The translations under genes and the position numbers were made by a program. A stretch of DNA of 64,000 bases from Bacteroidia bacterium (GTDB taxonomy: Bacteria > Bacteroidota > Bacteroidia > Bacteroidales > CAJPTX01): the NCBI GenBank assembly GCA_002749065.1, contig PDTX01000003.1, positions 1 through 64,000 of the forward strand, given 5' to 3'. Positions 50,543 to 58,731 of this stretch are shown piece after piece. The notes beneath the pieces are model-generated. The model searched no databases and had not been told where the DNA came from. It saw nothing but the letters and a program-made list of their open reading frames with translations. The first letter of the stretch is position 1; every line of letters begins with the position of its first letter.

Positions 50543-51400
50543 ATGATGAAGCGAATGCTAATTCCTGCTTTGATGCTGTCACTCGGGCTGGTATTGTTGT
50601 ACGGTTGTGGTGGTGGGGGGAGTGCTAGTAGCGCAGTTTCTTCAAATTTACAGCCCCCGCAGACTGACCCGACGCTGGGCATCCAGTGGGTGAGGGTGGA
50701 GGGCGGCCGGTTCCTGATGGGTAGCCCGGACGAGGAGAAGGGGCCCTATGACGATCAGAGTCCGCAGTGCGAGGTGGAGGTTTCCGGCTTTCTGATGAGC
50801 GCGACGGAGGTGACCAACGCGCAGTACAATATGTTCCTAGAGGCGATGGAGGCCAGGGGGGGCGAGGTGTGGGAGAGGGTGAAGTGGAGCGGCGCGAGTA
50901 ACCCCGGGTTGCAATCGAAGTTCAAGGGGGATAGGCAGCCGGTGGTGTGCGTTTCATGGGATGATGCCATGGCCTTCTGCGAGTGGGTGGGGAATGGTGT
51001 GACCCTGCCGACGGAGGCGCAGTGGGAGTACGCCTGCCGCGCGGGGAGCACTGGTCGTTTCTGCTTCGGCGAGGACGAGGCGCAGCTGGGCGACTACGCC
51101 TGGTATAATGAGAATGCGGGTGATGCGACGCACGTAGTGGCAGGGAAGAAGGCCAATGCGTGGGGTTTATACGATATGCACGGGAATGTGTGGGAGTGGT
51201 GCTCGGACTGGTACGATGCCCATACGGCCGAGCCGGTGAAGGACCCCACTGGTCCGACGGATGGTTTCACCCACGTGCTTCGGGGTGGTAGCTGGAGCGA
51301 TATCGAGGTCAGCTATTGTCGCTCCGCGTTTCGGGCTGGGGCCGCTAGCTCTAGAACTGGTAGCTTGGGCTTCCGCTTGGTCGCCCCGCTCGAGCCCTAG
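50543..51400 (+). CDS. SUMF1/formylglycine-generating-enzyme-like lipoprotein (copy B)
   Basis: Lipobox LVLLYGC; same SUMF1 motifs as copy A; ATG at 50543 in ORF 50456..51400. Confidence 0.93.
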   Translation: MMKRMLIPALMLSLGLVLLYGCGGGGSASSAVSSNLQPPQTDPTLGIQWVRVEGGRFLMGSPDEEKGPYDDQSPQCEVEVSGFLMSATEVTNAQYNMFLEAMEARGGEVWERVKWSGASNPGLQSKFKGDRQPVVCVSWDDAMAFCEWVGNGVTLPTEAQWEYACRAGSTGRFCFGEDEAQLGDYAWYNENAGDATHVVAGKKANAWGLYDMHGNVWEWCSDWYDAHTAEPVKDPTGPTDGFTHVLRGGSWSDIEVSYCRSAFRAGAASSRTGSLGFRLVAPLEP

Positions 51401-51518
51401 TCCCCTGGCGGCGGATGCTGGGTCTGCCGCAAGTACCTTCGAAACGCCTAATCATTGAACAAAAGCCCTCTTCGCGACCTTTACTAGAGTGGTGGAATAT
51501 TCGCATATGGACAACTGA

Positions 51519-52481
51519 ATGGGTACGCAGCAAGAGCGGGTATTGTGTTTGGATATGATAGACCCCCTGAGCCTCTACGGGGTCAACAATGCGAAGTACC
51601 ACCTGCTAGCCTCCCACTTCTCGGGCCTCAAGCTGGTGGCCCGGGGCGCGGAGATTAGGGCCAGCGGCCAGCCGGAGCAGCTCGACGAGCTGGAGGGCTT
51701 CATCGCCCGCTGCGAGGACTACTTCCGCCGGCATGGCGACCTACCCCAGGAGCGGATGCGCGAGCTGCTCAGCGGCGATATGCAACCCAGCTACATCCCA
51801 GAGCCAGAGGGGGAGGCGGTGCTCCTCTACGGCGCGAAGGGTCGCCCTATCGGCCCCCGCACCCCGAGCCAGCTACGCCTGGTGGAGGCCGTGGCGACCA
51901 GCGACCTGCTCTTCGCGCTCGGACCCGCCGGCACGGGCAAGACCTACATGGCCATCGCCCTCGCGGTGCGCGCGCTCAAGCGGCGGGAGCTGCGTCGGAT
52001 AGTGCTCACCCGCCCGGCCGTGGAGGCGGGCGAACGCCTCGGCTTCCTGCCCGGCGACCTGAAGGAGAAGCTCGACCCCTACCTCCAGCCCCTCTACGAC
52101 GGCCTACGCGACATGCTCCCCCAGCCGGTGCTCAAGGGGAAGCTCGAGGACGGCACCATCCAGATAGCCCCCCTGGCCTACATGCGCGGCCGCACCCTCG
52201 ACGACGCCTTCGTCATACTCGACGAGGCGCAGAACGCCACCCTCGGCCAGATGAAGATGTTCCTCACCCGCATGGGGCGCAACGCGAAGTTCGTGGTCAC
52301 CGGCGATGCCAGCCAGGTGGACCTCCCCAGCCCGAGCCAGTCTGGCCTGGGGCATGCGGTCGACCTGGTGCGTGGCCTGCAGGGCGTGTCCGTCGTGGAG
52401 TTCGGGATGCGCGACATCGTCCGCCACCGGCTCGTGAGCGAGATAGTGAGAGCCTTCGACCAGGAGGGCAGAACCGAATAG
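51519..52481 (+). CDS. phoH: PhoH family ATPase
   Basis: ALGPAGTGKTYMAIALAVRALK; ILTRPAVEAGERLGFLPGDL; VILDEAQNATLGQMKMFLTRMG. Confidence 0.95.
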   Translation: MGTQQERVLCLDMIDPLSLYGVNNAKYHLLASHFSGLKLVARGAEIRASGQPEQLDELEGFIARCEDYFRRHGDLPQERMRELLSGDMQPSYIPEPEGEAVLLYGAKGRPIGPRTPSQLRLVEAVATSDLLFALGPAGTGKTYMAIALAVRALKRRELRRIVLTRPAVEAGERLGFLPGDLKEKLDPYLQPLYDGLRDMLPQPVLKGKLEDGTIQIAPLAYMRGRTLDDAFVILDEAQNATLGQMKMFLTRMGRNAKFVVTGDASQVDLPSPSQSGLGHAVDLVRGLQGVSVVEFGMRDIVRHRLVSEIVRAFDQEGRTE

Positions 52482-52499
52482 TAACCAGATACCGTAACG

Positions 52500-53453
52500 A
52501 TGCAGCAAGCAGTTCTAAAGACCGATTTTCAGTTCACGGGCCAGCAGTCCGTATACCACGGCAAGGTCCGCGATGTGTACACCCTCAAGGGCGACCTCCT
52601 GGCGATGGTGGTGAGCGACCGCCTCAGCGCGTTCGACGTGGTGATGCCCTGGGGGATACCCGGCAAGGGGCAGGTGCTCAACATGATAGCCGCCGTCTTC
52701 CTGGATGCCACCCGCGACATCCTCCCCAACTGGAAGCTGGCCGTGCCCGACCCGATGGTCACCGTGGGCTACCGCTGCGAGACCTACCCCGTGGAGATGG
52801 TCGTGCGGGGCTACCTCAGCGGGCACGCCTGGCGCGAGTACAAGGCCGGAAGGCGCGAGCTCTGCGGCGTGGCGCTCCCCGAGGGCCTGCGGGAGAACGA
52901 GCAGCTCCCCACCCCCATCATCACCCCCACCACCAAGGCCGCCGAGGGGCACGACGAGGACATCAGCCGCGGGGAGATTATCGCCCGGGGCATCGTGAGC
53001 GAGGCGGAGTACGTGCAGCTCGAGGAGTACGCCCTGGCCCTCTTCGCCCGCGGCACGGAGATGGCGGCTCGGCAGGGCCTCATCCTCGTGGACACGAAGT
53101 ACGAGTTCGGCCGCCGCCAGGGGCAGATTATGCTCATCGACGAGATCCACACCCCCGACAGCTCCCGCTACTTCTACTCCGAGGGCTACCACGAGCGGCT
53201 CGAGAAGGGCCAGGCCCAGCGCCAGCTCTCGAAGGAGTTCGTGCGGCAGTGGCTCATGGAGAGCGGCTTCAGCGGGCAGGAGGGGCAGCAGATTCCGGCC
53301 CTCACCCCCGAGCGCCAGCGGGAGATCACCAGTCGCTACGTGGAGCTCTACGAGCAGATTACCGGCGGGACCTTCGAGGTGGCCCTCGGGGGCGACCCCC
53401 TGGCCCGCATCGAGCGCAACGTGGAGGGCTGGATTCATGAGCGGGGGGAGTAG
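52500..53453 (+). CDS. purC: Phosphoribosylaminoimidazole-succinocarboxamide synthase
   Basis: [52 protein letters not shown]. Confidence 0.97.
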   Translation: MQQAVLKTDFQFTGQQSVYHGKVRDVYTLKGDLLAMVVSDRLSAFDVVMPWGIPGKGQVLNMIAAVFLDATRDILPNWKLAVPDPMVTVGYRCETYPVEMVVRGYLSGHAWREYKAGRRELCGVALPEGLRENEQLPTPIITPTTKAAEGHDEDISRGEIIARGIVSEAEYVQLEEYALALFARGTEMAARQGLILVDTKYEFGRRQGQIMLIDEIHTPDSSRYFYSEGYHERLEKGQAQRQLSKEFVRQWLMESGFSGQEGQQIPALTPERQREITSRYVELYEQITGGTFEVALGGDPLARIERNVEGWIHERGE

Positions 53454-53468
53454 GCGGGGCGGCTCGCG

Positions 53469-53500
53469 TTTGCATATCTGGAGACTTATCCCTACCTTCG
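53469..53500 (+). promoter_or_regulatory. Bacteroidota-type promoter of a candidate structured RNA
   Basis: TTTG (53469-53472), 20 nt, TACCTTCG (53493-53500). Confidence 0.75.
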
Positions 53501-53504
53501 CGGC

Positions 53505-53690
53505 ATGATTGAATGGGGTTTGACATGTACGCGCCCCGGTATCTTTTCGCCGGGAGTCAGCTGCAGAACCCCTTTTTTTTTGTTCTCATGGCCCGGTCGG
53601 GTAGCCTTACACCCTGGGTCATCCCCCATTGACCACTTCGTAAAGCCCCCTAGCCCCGCTGCTCGTAGCGCTGCTAGGGGCTTTTTCATG
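53505..53690 (+). ncRNA. Candidate structured small RNA or terminated 5' leader upstream of yigZ
   Basis: Consensus promoter; closing helix AATGGGG-tt-TGAC / GTCA-tc-CCCCATT (53512-53524 with 53618-53630); internal hairpins; ends in a strong terminator; no convincing ORF. Confidence 0.55.
53642..53686 (+). terminator. Intrinsic terminator immediately upstream of yigZ
   Basis: AAAGCCCCCTAGC...GCTAGGGGCTTT stem (one bulged C), then TTC. Confidence 0.85.
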
Positions 53691-53707
53691 CGTGGAGGTT
53701 TGGCCTG

Positions 53708-54307
53708 ATGGCGGCGCTGGACTACCGTACGATAGCGGCCCCCTGCGAGGGGCTGTACAAGGACCGGGGCTCGCGCTTCCTGGCCTACGCGCTGCCCGCG
53801 GCCTCGGTTGAGGTGGCCATGGCGGAGGTGGCCCGCCTGCGGGCGCAGCACCACGCGGCCCGCCACTGCTGCTACGCGTACGTCCTGGGCGCGGAGGGGG
53901 ATGACTCCCGGGCCAACGATGATGGCGAGCCCAGCGGCTCGGCCGGTCGGCCCATACTCGGCGTGTTGCTCTCGCGGGAGCTGCGGGATGTGCTGGTGGT
54001 CGTCATCCGCTACTTCGGCGGCATCAAGCTGGGCGTGCCGGGCCTGATTGCGGCCTACCGCGGCGCGACCGAGGATGCGCTGGACCAGGCGGAGGTGGTG
54101 GTTCGGACGGTGGAGCGCCACTACGCCCTGCGCTTCGACTACGGGGTGCAGCACGAGGTGATGGAGGTGCTCAAGCGGGTGGAGGCCCGGGTGGAGGGAC
54201 AGGACTACGGCGCGGACTGCCGGATGCGGGTGGCCTGGTCCCTGGCCATGGATGATGAGGCCTGCCAGCGGCTCGAGAAGATTTGTGGAATTGTGGCCGT
54301 GGAGTAG
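53708..54307 (+). CDS. YigZ/IMPACT family protein
   Basis: DDGEPSGSAGRPILGVL, VVVIRYFGGIKLGVPGLIAAYRGA. Confidence 0.93.
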   Translation: MAALDYRTIAAPCEGLYKDRGSRFLAYALPAASVEVAMAEVARLRAQHHAARHCCYAYVLGAEGDDSRANDDGEPSGSAGRPILGVLLSRELRDVLVVVIRYFGGIKLGVPGLIAAYRGATEDALDQAEVVVRTVERHYALRFDYGVQHEVMEVLKRVEARVEGQDYGADCRMRVAWSLAMDDEACQRLEKICGIVAVE

Positions 54308-54373
54308 CCCCGATGGGTGGCTCGCCGGTCGTTTTGTGTGTGAATACGGAGTGTACAAACGAAAGGTAGATTT

Positions 54374-55291
54374 ATGAAAGGGAAAAGCTTAGTTTCGATT
54401 AATGACCTCACCAAAGAGCAGCTCGTTGGCATACTGGACGTCGCGGAGGAGTTCGAGCGCAACCCCCGTCAGCCCCTGCTGGAGGGGCACGTGGTGGCGA
54501 CGCTCTTCTTCGAGCCCTCCACGCGAACGCGCCTGAGCTTCGAGAGCGCGGTGAACCAGCTCCGCGGGCGGGTGATAGGCTTTTCCGATGCGTCCTCGTC
54601 CAGCACCTCGAAGGGCGAGTCGCTCAACGACACGATACTGACGGTGTCCAACTACGTGGACCTGATCGTCATGCGGCACCCCATCGAGGGGGCGGCCCGG
54701 CTGGCCAGCGAGGTGGCCCCCGTGCCGATAGTCAACGCGGGCGACGGGGCCAACCAGCACCCCTCGCAGACCATCCTCGACCTCTACAGCATCCGCAAGA
54801 CGCAGGGCACGCTCGACGGCATCACCATCTGCATGGTCGGCGACCTGCGCTACGGCCGCACGGTGCATTCGCTGCTGCAGGCCCTCTCGCACTGGAACAC
54901 CAAGTTCGTGTTCATCGCCCCGCCCGAGCTGCGCATGCCCGAGGAGTACCTCCGCCTGCTCGACCAGAAGGGTCTGCACTACGAGGAGCACAGCACCCTG
55001 GAGGACCACATCGCCGAGGTGGACATCCTCTACATGACCCGCGTGCAGCAGGAGCGCTTCTCCGACCCGCTGGAGTACGAGCGCGTCAAGAACGTCTACA
55101 TCCTCCGGGCCAGCATGCTCGAGGGGGCCAAGCCCAACATGCGGGTGCTGCACCCCCTGCCCCGCGTCAACGAGATCGCCATGGACGTGGACAGCACCCC
55201 CTACGCCTACTACTTCCAGCAGGCCCGCAACGGGGTGTACGCCCGCCAGGCCATCATATCCACCATACTGGGCAAGCGGGAAATCAGGTAG
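54374..55291 (+). CDS. pyrB: Aspartate carbamoyltransferase catalytic subunit
   Basis: [44 protein letters not shown]. Confidence 0.98.
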   Translation: MKGKSLVSINDLTKEQLVGILDVAEEFERNPRQPLLEGHVVATLFFEPSTRTRLSFESAVNQLRGRVIGFSDASSSSTSKGESLNDTILTVSNYVDLIVMRHPIEGAARLASEVAPVPIVNAGDGANQHPSQTILDLYSIRKTQGTLDGITICMVGDLRYGRTVHSLLQALSHWNTKFVFIAPPELRMPEEYLRLLDQKGLHYEEHSTLEDHIAEVDILYMTRVQQERFSDPLEYERVKNVYILRASMLEGAKPNMRVLHPLPRVNEIAMDVDSTPYAYYFQQARNGVYARQAIISTILGKREIR

Positions 55292-55321
55292 CCAAATCAT
55301 CACAGCAAGGAAACACAAGGA

Positions 55322-55786
55322 ATGGAAGCGACAAGGAAAGAGCTAATCGTCAGCGCGATAGAGAACGGCACGGTGATAGACCACATCCCGGCCGACAAGG
55401 TATTCAAGGTCATTGACATCCTGGGCCTGCAGGGGATGGGCAGCCAGATGACCATCGGCGTCAACCTCGACAGCCGGACCATGGGCAAGAAGGGCATCAT
55501 CAAGATTGCCGACAAGTTCTTCGAGCCAGAGGAGGTCGACCGCATCGCCCTGGTGGCCCCCCACGCCAAGCTCAACATCATACGGGGCTACCGCGTGGAG
55601 CACAAGGAGCAGGTCGAGGTCCCGGCCCAAATCGTGGGCATCGTCAAGTGCATCAACCCCAAGTGCATCACCAACGTGCAGGACGTGACCCCCAAGTTCG
55701 TGGTGGAGAGCACCAGCCCCATGCGCCTACGCTGCGCGTACTGCGACAAGGTGTCGGGGCAGGAGCAGATTTTGGAGTCAATCTAG
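55322..55786 (+). CDS. pyrI: Aspartate carbamoyltransferase regulatory subunit
   Basis: NGTVIDHIPADKVFKVIDIL; zinc cysteines CINPKCITN and LRCAYCDK. Confidence 0.97.
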   Translation: MEATRKELIVSAIENGTVIDHIPADKVFKVIDILGLQGMGSQMTIGVNLDSRTMGKKGIIKIADKFFEPEEVDRIALVAPHAKLNIIRGYRVEHKEQVEVPAQIVGIVKCINPKCITNVQDVTPKFVVESTSPMRLRCAYCDKVSGQEQILESI

Positions 55787-55788
55787 CG

Positions 55789-56877
55789 ATGAGCCAGCCG
55801 CAGGAACCGACTTCGCCCCCGGCCGGGCAGCCCGACGGCGCGAAGGCCACCGAGCTGTCCGCCCTCGGGGAGTTCGGCCTCATCGACCGCCTGACCCGCG
55901 ACTTCCCGCCCCTGCACCCGGAGACCCGGGTGGGCATAGGCGACGACTGCGCCGTGCTCGCCCCCCCGGCGGGCCAGGAGACCGTGGTCACGACCGACCT
56001 CCTGCTGGAGGGCGTGCACTTCGACCTGACCTACTTCCCGCTCATGCACCTGGGCTACAAGGCCGTCATCGTGAACCTGAGCGACGTGTACGCCATGAAC
56101 GCCCAGCCCCGGCAGATCACCGTCTCGCTGGGCATCTCCAAGCGCTTCAGCGCGGAGCAGCTCGACGAGCTCTACGCCGGCATCCTCCAGGCCTGCCGCG
56201 AGTACGAGGTCGACCTGGTGGGGGGCGACACCTCCGCCAGCCTCACGGGCCTGTGCATTTCCATCACGGCCATAGGCTACGCCCCCCGGGAGAAGCTGGT
56301 GTACCGGGGCGGGGCCAAGCCCAATGAGCTCATCTGCGTGACGGGCAACCTGGGCGCAGCCTACGTGGGCCTCCTCCTGCTCGAGCGCGAGAAGCGCGTG
56401 ATGCTGGCCAACCCCGAGGGGAAGCCCCAGCTCGACGGCTACCGCTACGTGCTGGGCCGCATGCTCCGCCCCGAGGCCCGGCGCGACGCGGTGGAGCACC
56501 TCCAGGTCGCGGGCATAGTCCCCACGGCCATGATGGACGTGAGCGACGGGCTCAGCAGCGAGCTGCTCCACCTGACCAAGGCCTCCGGGGTGGGCTGCCG
56601 GGTCTACCCCGAGCGTATCCCCATCGACCGGGAGACTATGCGCGTGTGCGACGAGATGGGCATGGACCCCATCCTCGCGGCGATGAACGGGGGCGAGGAC
56701 TACGAGCTGCTGTTCACCGTGCCGATGGAGCTGCAGGAGCGGGTCGATGAGCTGGGCGTGTCCATCATCGGCTACACGACCGAGGCCGAGGGACAGGCCC
56801 TCATGGTGACGGCCAGCGGCCAGGAGATACCAATAGTGGCCCAGGGCTGGAACGCCTTCCGCGAGGGGGAGGCCTAG
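55789..56877 (+). CDS. thiL: Thiamine-phosphate kinase
   Basis: LGEFGLIDRLTRDF; VGIGDDCAVL; TTDLLLEGVHFDLTY; MDVSDGLSSELLHL; ATG at 55789. Confidence 0.95.
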   Translation: MSQPQEPTSPPAGQPDGAKATELSALGEFGLIDRLTRDFPPLHPETRVGIGDDCAVLAPPAGQETVVTTDLLLEGVHFDLTYFPLMHLGYKAVIVNLSDVYAMNAQPRQITVSLGISKRFSAEQLDELYAGILQACREYEVDLVGGDTSASLTGLCISITAIGYAPREKLVYRGGAKPNELICVTGNLGAAYVGLLLLEREKRVMLANPEGKPQLDGYRYVLGRMLRPEARRDAVEHLQVAGIVPTAMMDVSDGLSSELLHLTKASGVGCRVYPERIPIDRETMRVCDEMGMDPILAAMNGGEDYELLFTVPMELQERVDELGVSIIGYTTEAEGQALMVTASGQEIPIVAQGWNAFREGEA

Positions 56878-56903
56878 CCTTTTGGGCAACTTTTGCACCG
56901 GCA

Positions 56904-56936
56904 TTTGCATTCTATGGGGAAAAAATGCTACCTTCG
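56904..56936 (+). promoter_or_regulatory. Bacteroidota-type promoter upstream of rpmE2
   Basis: TTTG (56904-56907), 21 nt, TACCTTCG (56929-56936). Confidence 0.7.
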
Positions 56937-56981
56937 CGCCGGTAAAAAGGTAGGAAGCAGAAATCCAGAAGGAGAAGTACA

Positions 56982-57248
56982 ATGAAAAAGGGGATTCATC
57001 CGGAGAATTATCGCCTGGTAGCGTTCAAGGATATGTCCAACGACAAGGTCTTCCTGACCAAGTCGACCGTGAGCACGAGGGAGACCATCGAGATTGATGG
57101 GGTGGAGTATCCGCTCTTCAAGCTCGAGATCTCCAGCGCGTCGCACCCGTTTTACACCGGTAAGATGAAGCTCGTGGATACGGCCGGCCGCGTGGACAAG
57201 TTCATGAGCCGCTACAAGAAGCACATGGACAAGCAGCAGAAGAGCTAG
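56982..57248 (+). CDS. rpmE2: 50S ribosomal protein L31, type B
   Basis: [53 protein letters not shown]. Confidence 0.97.
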   Translation: MKKGIHPENYRLVAFKDMSNDKVFLTKSTVSTRETIEIDGVEYPLFKLEISSASHPFYTGKMKLVDTAGRVDKFMSRYKKHMDKQQKS

Positions 57249-57364
57249 GGGAAGCGACCCCTCTCTGCTCTCGGCCTCCCGCGGGGGGGCCTGTGGGGCT
57301 TGCGTTATGCCCATCTAGGCTACAGTGGATGTGTCTGGATGGGCTTTTTGTTGACTAAAAACTG

Positions 57365-58597
57365 ATGGCTATGCGATGCACTCAACCCGAGCACCCGCCC
57401 TGTGGCCCCGTGGTGCTGAACGACTGGGGCATGCGTGAGGTGCTCTTCCCGCTCACCTACCTGCGCCCCGTGGGCGACCTACGCTTCGGCATCCTGCCGC
57501 AGGCGGAGAGCTGGGCCCTGGCCCTCGGCGCGGAGGCCACCTACTACCAGACGGACCAGGAGCTACGCCCCATCTTCAGACCCCTTCCCGGCCCGGGCAA
57601 CACGCATCCGCTGCAGCTCAACGCCTCGGTGCTGCCGACCCTCGAGCTGGTGGAGGCAGTCCGCTCGCTGGGCATCGGCCAGGCGCTGCGCAGTGGTGAA
57701 GTCCTGCTGGCGGCCCGCTGCGATGCGCCTCTGGAAGACCCCTCCCGGGCGGACTCCCTCGAGCGGGTGGACTTCGGGGGCGAGGTGCTCCGCGTCGAGG
57801 CGCCGTGGGACATATTCAAGCTGGCGGGGCGGGCCATGGAGCTGGATTTCGCCCGCCTGACCGCTGGGCGTGCCTCCCAGCCCCTCAGCCCGACCGTCAA
57901 TGTGCTCGGCACGCACCGCATCTTCCTCGAGCCGGGGGCCCGGGCGGAGTGCTGCACGCTCAACGCCACGGAGGGGCCGATATACCTCGGCCGGGATAGC
58001 GAGGTGATGGAGGGCTCGCTGGTGCGTGGGCCCTTTGCCCTCGGGGAGCACTCCGTGCTGCGGATGGGCGCGAGGGTCTACGGCCCGACGATAATCGGCC
58101 CGGAGTGCAGGGTCGGTGGCGAGGTCAGCAACGTGGTCTTCCAGGGCTACGCCAACAAGGCGCACGAGGGCTTCATCGGCAACGCGGTGATAGGCCAGTG
58201 GTGCAACCTCGGGGCGGACACCAACTGCTCCAACCTCAAGAACGACTACGGCCGGGTGAGGGTCTGGAGCGTGGCGCAGGGGCGCTTCGTCCAGACGGGG
58301 GAGCAGTTCTGCGGCCTGATCATGGGCGACCACAGCAAGAGCGGCATCAACACCATGTTCAATACCGGGACCGTCGTGGGCATGTTCTGCAACGTGTTCG
58401 GCGATGGTTTTCCCCGCACGTGGGTCCCCAGCTTCTCGTGGGGCGGGGCGGCTGGTTTCTCGGAGCACGCGCTGCCCAAGGCCCTCGCGACGGCCCGCCT
58501 GGTCATGGCGCGCCGCGGGCGGGAGCTCTCGGCGGCGGAGGAGGCGCTCATCGGCCATCTGCACGGGCGTTTTGCCGACAGGCCGGGGGCTTTCTAG
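57365..58597 (+). CDS. GlmU-family putative sugar nucleotidyltransferase with left-handed beta-helix
   Basis: GPTIIGPECRVGGEVSNVVFQGYANKAHEGFIGNAVIGQWCNLGADTNCSNLKNDYG; degenerate N-terminal nucleotidyltransferase-like domain. Confidence 0.88.
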   Translation: MAMRCTQPEHPPCGPVVLNDWGMREVLFPLTYLRPVGDLRFGILPQAESWALALGAEATYYQTDQELRPIFRPLPGPGNTHPLQLNASVLPTLELVEAVRSLGIGQALRSGEVLLAARCDAPLEDPSRADSLERVDFGGEVLRVEAPWDIFKLAGRAMELDFARLTAGRASQPLSPTVNVLGTHRIFLEPGARAECCTLNATEGPIYLGRDSEVMEGSLVRGPFALGEHSVLRMGARVYGPTIIGPECRVGGEVSNVVFQGYANKAHEGFIGNAVIGQWCNLGADTNCSNLKNDYGRVRVWSVAQGRFVQTGEQFCGLIMGDHSKSGINTMFNTGTVVGMFCNVFGDGFPRTWVPSFSWGGAAGFSEHALPKALATARLVMARRGRELSAAEEALIGHLHGRFADRPGAF

Positions 58598-58731
58598 CGC
58601 GCCCCCTCCGGCGGATGGGCGGTTCCGCATCGTAAACAATGCATGGGTGGATACGTTTGTCAAGCGTGTGGCGGCGGGCCTTTGGGCGGATGCCCGGTGG
58701 TCGTCGCCGCATCCTAGAGGAGAATTATTTT

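Noticed and set aside
53505-53708. 67-aa ORF MIEWGLTCTRPG... upstream of yigZ
   Set aside because: Starts at the predicted transcript start, reads through a strong terminator hairpin and has no domain signature; better explained as structured RNA.
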